Counted from the stretch's first letter, positions 9,700 through 20,110 are shown. The stretch is 64,000 bases of DNA from Acanthosepion esculentum (GCA_964036315.1 OZ038496.1:15645024-15709023); one strand, 5' to 3'. Program-made: numbers and translations. The notes: generated from the sequence alone by a model not told the origin.

Positions 9700-9835
9700 C
9701 TTAATTTCTGGGATGAGGAGTTATTATTTACACTATTTATATTCAGACTACTATCCTCATCTTTGTTGTTATTATCAAAACATTTCAGCTGTTGTGTCCT
9801 CCTTCCTTCATCAGGTGAACATTGAATTGGGTAAC
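9700..9835 (-). repeat. Diverged copy of the GATGAGG/GAAACGTT repeat family
   Basis: The minus strand carries CCTGATGAAGG near 9815 and a later GAAATG, then AAAGATGAGGATAGTAGTCTG and a tail toward 9700. The order matches the family at 19346-19609. The CUGAUGA box is intact but stem II and stem III are not recognisable. Confidence 0.55.
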
Positions 9836-9879
9836 TGACAGGGAATTCTGAACAAAACATTTATTTAATCACTTCCATA

Positions 9880-10480
9880 TCGTGGCGATAACTTGTCTAG
9901 TTCTTATGATTTTAGTACTTCTCAGTTTTTGCTCGCTCTGTGTCCAAGTAAACACTGCGCAGGGATTGAACCATACTTACTTTATGTCACCAAATTCAAG
10001 AACTAGCACTTTAAGTCACAGAAATTATGCAATGAAAGATTTGTTTTTATTCTTGCACTTCCCTTTTCACCCAAAGTGAATATGTCATGCAATCGTCTTT
10101 TTTTTTTTTACAAATTCTACAAAGAAATCATTCTGATCAAATCATTATCCTCCTCATTCAAGATGATTATTAAAACTGAATGCTTATCTGTTAAATTCGG
10201 AATTGGACTTCCAAAGGTCAAATTCCAAAAATATTAAATATCAATTATTGAATGCCAATAAATTGATACTTTTAACTCAATTCTAAATGACTATAAATTT
10301 AATTTTAAAAATATAATAATATATATATATAACAAAACACTTAAGATGAGTTTTCTTTCATCTAACAACCAAGTTTAAAGAAAATTTGGTTGAATTTATT
10401 TCAAGATTAATAAAGCTTGTATTTAATAATCCTTAAAAATAAAACCTTTTTTATTTTAAATTTTAATGAATTCTTTTGTG
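9880..10480. other. No gene seen; AT-rich with a B-box-like SINE trace
   Basis: A sequence near 9960 reads on the minus strand as GGTTCAATCCC, like a tRNA B box, and may be a SINE remnant. Nothing else is recognisable. Confidence 0.4.
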
Positions 10481-10485
10481 AAATA

Positions 10486-10961
10486 TGTAGCGGACCATGT
10501 GGGTGATGAAGATGTGAAGAGATATCAGAAGGTTAAACTTTCCTGCTGGCGGGTCCAGCTACACGAGAATGTCAGACTTTAATTAAGTCCAAAGAAGACA
10601 AAGAAAAAAAGCAAGACCGATATACATGGGTAAACAAATATATATTAATAACAAAACAAATTAAACAAAGACATGGACTGTTACATAGAGTTTGTATGGA
10701 GAAACTATGTGTGTGTGTGTTGTAAGTGTTCGTACGTACGTGTATTGTTCTTAGCGCGTTCCCAGAATTTGGGAAACGCTGTGAGATGTAACATATTGGT
10801 GTAAGTGGAAAAAGAAAGATTTTACCTTGTCTCCACGCGAGGTAGCGGCCCAAGGCCTAAGTCGAAAAAGAGAGAGAGAGAAGGGTCAGCCAGTATTTAT
10901 AGCCAGGAGAGAGAGACCCCTGTTGAAGGATTAAAGAACTGAGGAGGAGCTAACTCCGACA
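10486..10961 (-). repeat. 3' LTR of the non-autonomous element
   Basis: 476 bp starting TGTAGCGGACC and ending CCGACA in plus orientation. On the minus strand a CTATAAATA box lies at about 10903-10895. It differs from the other LTR by scattered substitutions and small indels, including a few bases near 10783. Confidence 0.9.
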
Positions 10962-11993
10962 TACCTCCTCTCAGAATAAAAGTTGTAGAAAGCAAACTTT
11001 TATTATGTAAAAAGTTTTGAAAATTGTTCTTGTGCACTGAAAAGAAAATGTGTCTGTGGATGCGATGCGATATTTCGACGAAATGTGCTTGTCGTCGTCA
11101 GGGGGCTGTGCGTTTCTCTAGTGGGTCAGAGTCGAGGCACGTCCTGGAAGAAACGTCGACAGTGTTCAGCGTTTGCTCTTTTTTCCAATCCTCCACGTAG
11201 AGTTGGGTTTGTCGTCCCGTCAACCTGTTTGCTGGCCTGGTCGTAGTTTTGCTTGAAAGATGAGGTTGTTTGTTTGGGATGCGTGGATAAAATTGGCGTA
11301 CAATTTTTAATGGTAGCAGCGTTGTGGCGAAGTTGGTGGTTGCTGCTACTAGGCTTGGCTGCTTCTTGGTGGTCAGCGACGATGGTCGGCCAAGTGAAGG
11401 TGAGAGCGGGGAGCGCGTCACTCTACCACGGGGCCAAGTTGAGCTGATGTAGAATTTCTACGGGGTGTCGAATGTTGCGATAATTTGCTATTATTGACGG
11501 TAGAATATCGTTCTCGCAAATTCTTAGATCATTCGAGTTGCATCGTTGCATGGTAAGATAAAGTACGGTGAGTCGCCTTTGTTTGAGATGTGGTTCACAC
11601 TTTATCTATTTCAGTCCAGAATAAGAGAGTTGAATTTAATTAAAAATGGCGTTGCGTTCCGGGTGAAATTAAGGTCAAACGTCGCCGAGAGAAAGAAAAG
11701 GTCAAGCAAATATAGACTAGTACGGTGAGAGAGTTGTAAGGCTCGCTCATAGTAGTAATTGCAGTTTCCACGTGTTGTAGGAGAAATTCCTTTTGCCGTA
11801 CAGGAGAAAGTTGTTTTGTAGACATGTAGTAAATTAAAAGTTCTTTCGTTAATAGAGTGCGGCGTGCGTAGGATAGAAAAGAAGTTTCCAATATTATGTT
11901 GTTTTGACTGGCTCTCATTTGGAAGGTCTGTATAAGAAGTTGCTTGTACATATATATCGTCTTGTGTGTGTTAGCAGGAGTTGAAACTTTAAA
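10962..11993 (-). other. Interior of the non-autonomous LTR element; no pol
   Basis: About 1 kb with a 107-residue open frame on the minus strand (11421-11098), rich in Ser, Thr, Pro and Arg. It shows no zinc knuckle or other Gag motif. It may be a remnant of Gag or of the polyprotein tail, or chance. The rest holds no recognisable domain. Confidence 0.6.
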
Positions 11994-12010
11994 TCACGTC
12001 GGGGTCACCA
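11994..12010 (-). promoter_or_regulatory. Primer-binding site
   Basis: Minus strand TGGTGACCCCGACGTGA, two bases from the LTR end, a common Ty3/gypsy-type primer-binding sequence. Confidence 0.8.
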
Positions 12011-12012
12011 TA

Positions 12013-12492
12013 TGTAGCAGACCGTGCGGGGTGAAGATGTGAAGAGATATCAGAAGGTTAAAATTTCCTGCTGGCCGGTCCAGCTACATGAGAATGTCAG
12101 ACTTTAATTAAGCCCAAAGAAGACAAAGAAAACAAGTAGGACCGATACACATGGGTAAACAAATATATATTAATAACAAAACAAATTAAACAAAGACATG
12201 GACTGTTACATAGAGTTTGTATGGAGAAATTATGTGTGTGTGTTGTAAGTGTTCGTACGTACGTGTATTGTTCTTAGCGCGTTCTCAGAATTTGTGAAAC
12301 GCTGTATCTGTGAGAGGTCACATATTGGTGTAAGTGGAAAAAGAAAGATTTTACCTCGTCTCCGCGCGAGGTAGCGGCCCAAGGCCTAAGTCGAAAAAGA
12401 GAGTGAGAGAGAAGGGTCAGCCAGTATTTATAGCTAGGAGAGAGAGACTCCTGTTGAAGGATTAAAGAACTGAGGAAGAGCTAACTCCGACA
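12013..12492 (-). repeat. 5' LTR of the non-autonomous element
   Basis: 480 bp, TGTAGCAGACC to CCGACA. It is the 5' LTR on the minus strand because the primer-binding site adjoins its 12013 end. Differences from the 10486-10961 copy show that the insertion is not brand new. Confidence 0.9.
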
Positions 12493-12499
12493 AATATGT

Positions 12500-13194
12500 T
12501 TAAAAGTTAATCACTGAACTAACAATAATTTTGAAATTATTTTTCAAGGTTGTTTTAAGGAATTAGTTGATATTAAAGGTTTGGTAAGCCAAAAAGTTAC
12601 TTCTTAACTTAAATGATTTATTTATTTTATAATTTCAGAAATTAAAAATTCCATTGAGTCCAAGTCCGCACTGTCTGACCCAGGAATTGAACTCACAATT
12701 ACAATGTCACAAAATTCATAAACCAACACTTTTATACATATTTATCCCACTAGGCGATTGTTTCATATTTTTAGTTTGAATTTTTGACCTGTTGCGTATC
12801 TAGCTGCATCAGCTTGCCAATCTTTTTCAGTATTCTGTCATTTTATTTTTTATCTTTACTGTTAGAATTATGTGTAAGGAGATATAGTGTATGATCACCT
12901 TAGGAGATTCTGAAATTAGTCCACTTTCAATACATTTATGCCTTAATAAATTACTCTCTCTCTCTCTTAATTAAACTGCATTTTTTAAGTCAAAATTATA
13001 GTTAGATCGATTATGATGAATGACTAATGCAATGAATATATTGTTTTGGAAAAGGTCTGTTTTGTATTCATATAAACTTTTATAAAAATTCCTAGATGTT
13101 TCACCCATATATTTCTTAAGAAATTTTTTGCAGTTTATTTTTCAAATTCCTGCTCCAGATTTAAGGTTGTTATTATTTTGTTTTATCTTAATTT

Positions 13195-13195
<1 letters not shown>
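12500..13195. other. No gene seen
   Basis: AT-rich. A short tract near 12687 reads on the minus strand like a tRNA B box (GAGTTCAATTCC) and may be a SINE remnant. A short CT run lies near 12956. Confidence 0.4.

Positions 13196-13196
<1 letters not shown>

Positions 13197-13269
<73 letters not shown>
13197..13269. repeat. (AT)n microsatellite
   Basis: About 73 bp of uninterrupted TA steps. Confidence 0.95.
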
Positions 13270-13271
<2 letters not shown>

Positions 13272-13472
13272 TGTATTGGGGCAGCAGATGATTATTTAAA
13301 CATATATTGTTAAATATAACAGACAATGAATGCCTATTATGTTTGATCATCAGCCGTTCTATGGTTGCTTTAATTTCAGGTGAAAATAAAGACAAAAATT
13401 GTCCACCATTTGGATATATGGATATATTTTTATTAAAAAAAATTATTTTTCCTTATTTGTTATATTTAACAT

Positions 13473-13476
<4 letters not shown>

Positions 13477-13545
<69 letters not shown>
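13477..13545. repeat. (AT)n microsatellite
   Basis: About 69 bp of TA steps just before a copy of the GCATGAAACAG repeat. Confidence 0.95.
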
Positions 13546-13549
<4 letters not shown>

Positions 13550-13594
13550 GTGAACACGTTGTGACACGTTGACACATTGACACGTTGTTTCATG

Positions 13595-13750
13595 CTAGAC
13601 GCATGAAACAGCCTGTCGCCTTTAAGTGTTGACTTCAATGTTCACTTTTATATTTACACATGCTCTGTCTCTGATATTGAGCACTTTATCCCATAAGTAT
13701 AGCACATTTTAAGACTATATTTCTTCATATATATATATATATATAAATTA
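13595..13750 (+). repeat. Dispersed repeat (GCATGAAACAG family), second copy
   Basis: CATGAAACAGCCTGTCGCC through TATCCCATAAGTATAGC and into a short (AT)n, matching 9245-9398 and 63170-63344. Confidence 0.85.
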
Positions 13751-13849
13751 ATAGAAACTAGAATATGCAACTCCCCAAAGAGTCTGCTTAAGATTGCACA
13801 CAGGAAAAAAGAGTGCTCAATGCTATAACAGATGGCAGAGCTTTAATCT

Positions 13850-14180
13850 ATTTTAAATCAGATTTCAAGTGGCCAGTGACCGACATCACTGCAAGTTTCA
13901 TGCATTTTCATGCAATCATCAGGTGGTTGGTGACTGTAGAGTGTGAAAATAGGAACCTTTATACTCCGGGGTGAACCGTTTTTGGTGTTTTTTTTAAAGA
14001 TTAATTAGGATATTTATAGCTATTTTGATCTTGACTGGATAGGATATCCTCACCTCGGTGTGTTCAGTTGGAGTGTGCACGATATACGCATACCAGCTAC
14101 ACACCATCTTGGACTTGCCTGGGAGTATCAGGGTTCCTATTTTCCCACCTGACCACCTGATGGTTGCATGAAAGAGTATG
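13850..14180. repeat. Opposed repeat pieces with CTGATG..GCATGAAA motifs
   Basis: The minus strand at about 13925-13895 reads CACCTGATGATTGCATGAAA, and the plus strand at about 14154-14173 reads ACCTGATGGTTGCATGAAAG. They face each other and share surrounding words (TTTCCCACCTGACC, TGGTCACTG), so they are probably an inverted pair of one repeat related to the GCATGAAACAG family. Confidence 0.5.
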
Positions 14181-14221
14181 AAATTGGCAGTCGTGGTTGG
14201 TCACTGCCCATTTGAAATTTG

Positions 14222-14226
<5 letters not shown>

Positions 14227-14312
<86 letters not shown>
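14227..14312. repeat. Compound (CA)n(TA)n microsatellite
   Basis: About 30 bp of CA steps followed by about 55 bp of TA steps. Confidence 0.95.
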
Positions 14313-14319
<7 letters not shown>

Positions 14320-14650
14320 CAAGGGTGAGCGATTAGAACGTTTACTTTTTGAACATGAAACCCAGGTTTGAATCTCACCATAGTCGATATGTCAGGAAGG
14401 GTACTTCTTGAGGATATTGGTTTTGAGCTGATCCCAGCATGCAGCATCTTTGGAAAGTGCCTGAAAGCCCAAGCCTTGGAAGTGAAATTGGTTAGACGGA
14501 ACTCTGTGGGTGCTCTCACTGGTTGTACACGAACAAATTCACAAGTCATCGTGGCTGAGTGTTTGAGCATACTGGCCTTGTTCAGGCTGTTGATCACACC
14601 AGATAATGCACTCTCTCCCAGAAACTGTAACTAAAATTCGCTTGTGAGTG
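14320..14650 (+). repeat. tRNA-derived SINE-like repeat
   Basis: The head contains a B-box-like AGGTTTGAATCTCACC. The body shares CTGTGGGTGCTCTCACTGG, CAAGTCATCGTGGCTGAG and GTACTGGCCTTGTTCA-type words with the better copy at 54690-55150. The second half of that copy is missing here. Confidence 0.65.
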
Positions 14651-15150
14651 ATTCCCTCCTATGGAACCCATTGCACGGCAAAAGATTGATTGGAAGACCT
14701 CATCACACCTACATTGACCAACTCTGGATGCCATCTAGAGGACCTGTCGACAGTGATGTCTGACAGAGATGGTTGGAAGGAAGGAGTCGGGAGAATCTGA
14801 GAAGAATTCTCAACCTGATAGATAGATGCTGGACTCTCATGTCGCAGACGACAAATATGATGGCTCAGTAAAATTAAGAGGTGCTCAATTGTTATGAATA
14901 CACGTGTCTCTGAAGGCCTATAGACGTTTTGCAAAATTTTAGGTAGGCGGAACATGTGGTTGAGCCATTTTCTGGAGTCAATTACCACGTGATTTTGCCA
15001 CTAGACAGCAAAGCCTCGTGAGTAAAATTGGACATGAGAAACTGTTCAGAAGCTGTCAATGCTAGCACGAAATCATAAGTCATCTTGACCGAGGCTTTGA
15101 GAGTACTGGCTTTGTCCAAAATAGTGATTATGTGCTCTCTTCCAGAAACT

Positions 15151-15480
15151 GGCTTACGGTTCCCGCAGGAGCACCAAAGTTAAGCAACATCGAGCCTGGT
15201 CATTACCTAGATGTAGCCGCTTGGGAATATTAAGTGCTGTAAGCTTGGATGTGCAGGTGGTGTAATAGCTCGGAATTGTTAATTGGACAGCTGAGTTCCA
15301 ATTCATGTTGGGTTCATTATATTCACTTAGGCGAAAATACCCTTGGGAAAGGTGTGAATCCTCCTCTTCTCATCTATGGGTTAATTAGTAAGAATTGCAT
15401 CACTAAATTTTCATTATCTCCAACTTTTTGGCTTTAAATAACCTGTAAGAGGTTGACAAGCCGTAAAAAATAAATCACTC
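15151..15480 (+). mobile_element. Chimeric unit: 5S rRNA-like head joined to tRNA-like SINE body
   Basis: A 5S-like segment (15152-15246) runs directly into GGATGTGCAGGTGGTGTAAT, the head shared with the SINE at 32432. The shared body AAATACCCTTGGGAAAGG-GTGAATCC-TCTTCTC follows, and it ends in TGACAAGCCG and AAAAAATAAATCACT. Because the whole block interrupts another SINE copy, it probably inserted as one retroposon. 5S-headed and 5S/tRNA chimeric SINEs are known in animals. No clear target duplication was seen. Confidence 0.6.
15152..15246 (+). pseudogene. 5S rRNA-derived segment
   Basis: GCTTACGG at the start, then AAGTTAAGCAACATCGAGCC, TGGTCATTACCTAGATG, CCGCTTGGGAATA and GTGCTGTAAGCTT follow the order of animal 5S rRNA from the conserved loop to the 3' end. 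About 25 nt are missing from the 5' half. The internal promoter region (A box and C box equivalents, AAGTTAAGCAACATCG to TTACCTAGATG) is partly kept. It is too short and diverged to be a working 5S gene. Confidence 0.8.
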
Positions 15481-15691
15481 AGCATAGTTGCAGTATAAAG
15501 CACACGTTGACTCTGTGGGAGTTGAGCAAACACAAATGGTCCTGAGCAGGTGTCTGCAACAGATATTGGCTAGCCGCTCTTGTAGCGGGAAACGAGAAAC
15601 CGGCCATTACATTATATAATTTATATACCAGTGCATGTACATTGCTACGTATGCAAGCAAGTGTACAGTGGTTCGTGTACAAGTGTATTTA

Positions 15692-16454
15692 CTGTATATT
15701 TCCGCGTATAAGACGACCTTTAAATCACAAAAATCACACTTAGAAATTGGGGGTCGTTTTATAATACAGTTCTAAAAAAGAAACTTTAAATTCTGAATGA
15801 TGTTTGTCGGTTGGATAACCTTGGACTCGGTTCGATAACCAATAATGTACATGAAAAGATTCACATTACCAAATAAACCGATAATAAAAGTAATAAAACA
15901 ATTTCTACCTTATATATTACCGGCATAAGTTCATAATAAATTGCCTATTCGAAGAATAATTCCATATCAATGAAATCAACTTGTATCCATGCAAGCTCAG
16001 CTGAGAAAATGTAAACATCGAGTTATGATTGCGTTCACACCAATGGAATGTACTATTATCGTACATTATCGTAGTTATTAGTGGTATTTTGTAATTGTTG
16101 ATGAATTATAAGTAAATGGCTATTAGTACACCAGGCTGTTTGTAACTGTTTAGATATAGGAAAAGAAGAGGAAGAAGAATCAGTATTCGTAGGAGATCAT
16201 GTGATGAAACGTAAACAAATAATTGTTTCCCTTTAGGGGATGCGTGAAGGAAAACATGATATACAATCAGTTTTATTTCGTTTATTTTGAATTTTTAAGG
16301 ATACAGTAAGTAACAACATTTCCAATAACACCATCTTTATATGATCAATAAGCAGTCGTCTTATACTACAGGTATAGGATAAATTAATGGAAATTTGCTA
16401 TATTTTTTTTACCTCGTCTTATCTAAAAGTCGCCTTATGCGCAGAAATATACGG
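15692..16454. mobile_element. Possible MITE with 26-bp imperfect terminal inverted repeats
   Basis: Left end CTGTATATTTCCGCGTATAA and right end (reversed) CCGTATATTTCTGCGCATAA agree at most positions. The interior has no ORF of note. A related layout with CGCATATCATGCGACC-type ends is at 23803-24405. I could not settle the target duplication or superfamily. Confidence 0.55.
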
Positions 16455-16734
16455 CATGTTGGTAAGCATACAAGTGTGTGTACAATACAAAAAAAAGACA
16501 TTTAATTTATTTAAAATGGGTGTTTATTATTTTTTATTAAATTAAATCAAACTAAAAGTTTTCGATAGCGTAATTTCATAGATCTAGAAAATATTAATTT
16601 TATGAAAAGATCAGATAAAAAATATACAATCAAAAATCTTTAAATCTTAACATCTAATGTATCCCTATACATACAGACTTTTAATATCTTATTTAATCTC
16701 CTATTTTTATTTTGTGTCGCCACGCTTGAATCAA

Positions 16735-17625
16735 ACGCAAGCAAGTGCGTGTAATTGGTATCGAAATGCAAGTGCGTGTAATTGGTATCTATGTGCAAGT
16801 GCGTGTAATTGGTATCTATGTGCAAGTGCGTGTAATTGGCATCTATGTGCAAGTGCGTGTAATTGGTATCTATAGGCAAGTGCGTGTAATAGGTAATCTA
16901 TAGGCACGTGCGTGTTATTAGAACTATAGGCAAGTCCGTGTAATTGGTACATATAGGTAGGTACGTGTAATTAGTATCTATAAGCAAGTGCAAGTAATTG
17001 GTATCTATATGCAAGTGCGTGCAATTGGTACATATACGCAATTGCGTGTAATTGGTATCTATAGGCAAGTTCATGTAATTGGAATCTATAAGCAAGTGTA
17101 TGTAATTGGTATCTATAAGCACGTGTATGTAATTGGTATCTATAAGCAAGTGTATGTAATTGGTATCTATAAGCAAGTGTGTGTAATTGGTACAATACAA
17201 AAAAAAGACATTTAATTTATTTAAAATGGGTGTTTATTATTATTATTTATTATTATTAGTAAGCAAGTGTGTGTAATTGATAACTATAAGCAAGTGCGTG
17301 TAATTGGTATCTATAGGCAAGTGCGTGTAATTAGTATCTATATGCAAGTGCGTGAAATTGGTAATCTATATGCAAGTGCGTGTAAATGTTATCTATACGC
17401 AATTGCGTGTAATTGGTAATCTATAAGCAAGTTTGTGCAATTGGTAATCTATATGCAAGTGCGTGTAATTGGTATCTATAAGCAAGTGTGTTTAATGGTA
17501 TCTATAAGCAACTGTGTGTAATTGGTAATCTATATGCAATTGCGTGTAAATGTTATCTATACGCAGTTGCGTGTAATTAGTATCTATAAGCAAGTGCGTG
17601 TAATTAGTATCTATATGCCAGTGGT
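16735..17625. repeat. 27-bp minisatellite
   Basis: About 30 copies of a unit like GTGCGTGTAATTGGTATCTA plus a 7-base variable end. Most units are 27 bp, so frames stay open and encode nine-residue repeats on both strands; I see no sign of real coding. At 17183-17270 the array is broken by a copy of the flanking sequence from 16477-16560, which shows that a segment with its flank was duplicated. Confidence 0.92.
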
Positions 17626-17635
17626 GATGTTAAAA

Positions 17636-18260
17636 GTATAACGTTAAATAGGAAGCAAGGTATAAACCTCTAAACCTATCCAAAAGACCAAGGAGGGGTG
17701 TGAGCTGGACAATAGACGAACCTATCTACTCCAATTGAGAAAAAAATAGTAAATAATTAGTGTTTCAGTGTTCATGCGGAAACGTTAAAAATATAGAGTT
17801 CATGTAGACATCAGAAGGAACCGGAAACGGAATCCTAAACAGTAAACAAGGAATAAACCTCTAAACCTGATCAAACGCCTATAGAAGAGTGCGAACCGGA
17901 CAATAAGTGTACCTATCTTTTCCTATTGAGGAAGACATAAAAATAAATAGTAAATAACATTTCAGAGTTTAGGCGGAAACGTTAGAAGCATAGAGATGAA
18001 GTAGACATCAGAAGGAACCGGAAACCGAATCTACTCCCATTGAGGAAAAACAACTAAAAACAATAAAGACAACATAGAAAAATAAAATTGCAGAGTTTAG
18101 GTGGAGACGTTAGAAGTATAGTGTTGAAGTAGATTTTAAAAGGAACAGGAAAACCAAACAGGTAACAAGGGTTAAACCTCTATTCCTGTTCAAAAGACCG
18201 GGAAGGCGTATGAACCGAGCTATACGTGAACCTATCTACTCCTATTGAGGAAAAAAAAAT
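17636..18260. repeat. Degenerate tandem repeat, unit about 190 bp
   Basis: Marker words recur: GCGGAAACGTTA at about 17775, 17972 and (as GTGGAGACGTTAGA) 18099; ACCTATCTACTCC-like at 17721, 17912 and 18231; AAACCTCTA near 17667, 17855 and 18173. One unit is shortened. A single copy of the same sequence lies at 41965-42125, so this is a dispersed repeat that became tandem here. Confidence 0.8.
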
Positions 18261-18636
18261 AGTAAATAGACTTTAGATAAAGATGTTGCATTTTAATCTC
18301 GCCGATTTCATTTAGATTCTTTTTATTTTTATTTTCATCAATTTTGTTAGTAGATATCCTACACTGTGATGAGAGAAGTTCTGCCAGGAATGGTGAAATG
18401 TTGTTCAAACCTGGGCGGAATTTTACTGGAGATGACTTTGCGATCAAGGCACTCTCTAGACATTTTTGTCATAATGAATTTTTTTCTCTTTTGATCAGAG
18501 TAGCATTTTTATATGTCAAAATTCTGGTCAGTCTCTTAAATGAAATTTGCTAGATTAAAAAAAAAATTAAAATTAAAAATTCCCAGCATTCCCTGTTCGT
18601 GTGCATGTGTAGTAGCACCAACATAACAAATTTAGT

Positions 18637-18667
18637 CCGATGAAGACCTAAATGACGAAACGCGTCA
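18637..18667 (+). ncRNA. Hammerhead-like motif with palindromic stem III
   Basis: CCGAUGA (18637-18643, U4 changed), a poorly paired stem II region, GAA at 18657-18659, the self-complementary ACGCGU at 18660-18665 and C17 at 18666. The core is degenerate and probably inactive. Confidence 0.4.
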
Positions 18668-18777
18668 GAAGAAAACCTTTTCTAATTTGTCTTACATTTT
18701 TCCTCTAATATTTTTGCGTGTGTCTTTGTAACTTAAATAGCCACACATGCACACGCCTATCGGCAATGTCGGACTGC

Positions 18778-19292
18778 GTCTAAAACAGTGGTTCCCAACT
18801 GATTTTGGCCATGCCCCACTTTGGTATTTCTAAAATTCTGGTGCCCCCTTGTAATATTTAATTCTTACATATTCAAAATTTTGCTGCAATTCACGTGAAG
18901 GAAGCTTAAAAGGCCATTAACTTGGTCTATAAACAAGCCTCCAAAATCTATGGCGTCCATGAAAGAGAAAAACTTTTAAAAATCAAAAAGATAGTTAAAA
19001 TGATATAGTTTCAAAGCATATAATAGAGAACTGAAAAGCAGAAATATAAAATATTTGAATGAAAGATTATTCTGTAATATACTTTGATCATTTTAATCAT
19101 GAAATAATAATGCAAAATGAAATTTGAGCTCAATGGAAAACAATTCACTGTTAATAACTCATTCTTGAATTGCCCCCTTATTCTGTTTGTATAGTAAGCC
19201 AAAGGGCGCACATCCTACGAATGTCTCACCAAAATATTACCATGCCCCATCGGTAGAGTATGCACCTCACGTTGGGAATCATTAGTCTAAAA
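18778..19292. mobile_element. hAT-type MITE with exact 8-bp target duplication
   Basis: The 499-bp body (18786-19284) starts CAGTGGTTCCCAAC and ends GTTGGGAATCATTA, imperfect terminal inverted repeats (11 of 14 match) of the CAGNGGTTCNCAAC type common in hAT elements. It is flanked by GTCTAAAA at 18778-18785 and 19285-19292, the 8-bp duplication expected of hAT. No transposase is encoded, so it is non-autonomous. Confidence 0.92.
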
Positions 19293-19345
19293 CTAAAGCC
19301 GATAACTGTCTATATTTCTGAGATGAGGTATTATGTACATTATCT

Positions 19346-19609
19346 ACATTATTCGGACTATTGTCCTCATCTTTGTCGCCATATTTATTACAACGTTTCG
19401 GCCTTCTTCAGAGGGAAAAATTAACAGGAGATAACTGATAACTGACATCCATTAAACATGGCACGTAGAACTAGAACAGTCTACCCCAGTGAGCGAAATA
19501 AAGGGTTCAGTTCGACATTCTAACCACCTGAAGAAGGCCGGAGCGTACAACGGCCGAAACGTTGTAATAAATATGGCGACAAAGATGAGGACAATAGTCC
19601 GAATAATGT
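19346..19609. repeat. 57-bp perfect inverted repeat with hammerhead-like core
   Basis: 19346-19402 and 19553-19609 are exact reverse complements containing AACGTTTCGGC, GTCGCCATATTTATTACAAC and the ATGAGGACAATAGTCCGAAT box. The plus-strand copy is preceded by CTGAAGA at 19528. The left copy lacks the stem II loop. A diverged relative is at 9700-9835. Confidence 0.92.
19527..19567 (+). ncRNA. Hammerhead-like motif, CUGAAGA core
   Basis: CUGAAGA (19528-19534) fits CUGANGA. Stem II is a perfect GGCCG/CGGCC (19536-19540 with 19551-19555) around a 10-nt loop. GAAAC follows, then GUUGUAAU. Stem III is only ACGU or AC..GU, and stem I is not evident. Confidence 0.4.
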
Positions 19610-19860
19610 AAATAATAAAGCTGATAAAGCTGGCCCACAAATAACTACAATGCTATCATTTAGTTTTCTTAACGACTAAAATTTTTAAAAAATACATTTA
19701 TTTTATACTATTATTTCTTAGTAATAGTGTAGATGTACAGTGCATATTACTAATTAGTGGCAGTAGATACGAAGTATAAATATAGAATGTTATATTTGGA
19801 TTTTTTTTTAAATTTCAAATAATTGGTTGATTTTTAAATACTTTTTACTGCACAATTTAC

Positions 19861-20110
19861 ACATTGAGCGATAGTTCAAAAGCACAAGAGCATTGCATCC
19901 AGTCCGCTAAGAGCAATCGTTTGTGTTCACATGATGATTGCTTGAATATGCCAATAATTGCTTCTGCATCCAATTCATCTAACAATTCCTTTTCAATGGA
20001 TAGCAACAAGTATGATTCCAAATTCTTCTCAGCGAATTTCTTAACCTTGTCTTTATGATCTTTACTTTAACTTTGAAAATGTCCTCTCAAATTGGACTTG
20101 GAGTAACTGA
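19861..20110 (-). pseudogene. hAT transposase C-terminal relic
   Basis: The minus strand reads KIIKTRL, then a shift, then KKFAEKNLESYLLLSIEKEL and LDELDAEAIIGIF. This resembles the C-terminal dimerisation region of hAT transposases (RTFSKLK-IK-RLR followed by LALLSIE). Only this last part is left and it contains at least one frame break. Confidence 0.55.

Larger units (their letters stand above)
10482..12496 (-). mobile_element. Complete non-autonomous LTR retrotransposon with AATA target duplication
   Basis: Two LTRs (10486-10961 and 12013-12492) flank a 1051-bp interior. The 4-bp AATA stands at 10482-10485 and at 12493-12496. The primer-binding site next to the right-hand LTR on the minus strand sets the orientation as minus, and a purine-rich tract (GAGAGGAGGTA) precedes the left LTR. 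The interior lacks protease, RT and integrase, so mobilisation would have to use proteins from another element. Structure and 4-bp duplication suit a Ty3-type TRIM-like or internally deleted derivative. The Ty3 element at 1-5319 is not obviously its parent, since the LTRs do not look alike. Confidence 0.92.
15035..15640 (+). repeat. SINE copy split by an inserted 5S-headed unit
   Basis: 15035-15150 matches 54888-54995 (TGCTAGCACGAA, GTCATC-TGACCGAGG, AGTACTGG-TTTGT, GAAACTG). 15481-15640 matches 55010-55150 (CAGTATAAA, CTCTGTGGG, GAGCAGGTGTCTGCAACAG, GGCCATTA). Between them lies an unrelated block of about 330 bp. The split shows that the block inserted into an existing SINE. Confidence 0.75.

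Noticed and set aside
15152..15246. Functional 5S rRNA gene
   Set aside because: About 25 nt are missing from the 5' half, several conserved bases differ, and it sits within a retroposon insertion.
16640..17215. Nine-residue repeat proteins (YQLHALAYR, THLHIDTNY)
   Set aside because: Produced by the 27-bp minisatellite in several frames on both strands. No flanking coding sequence.
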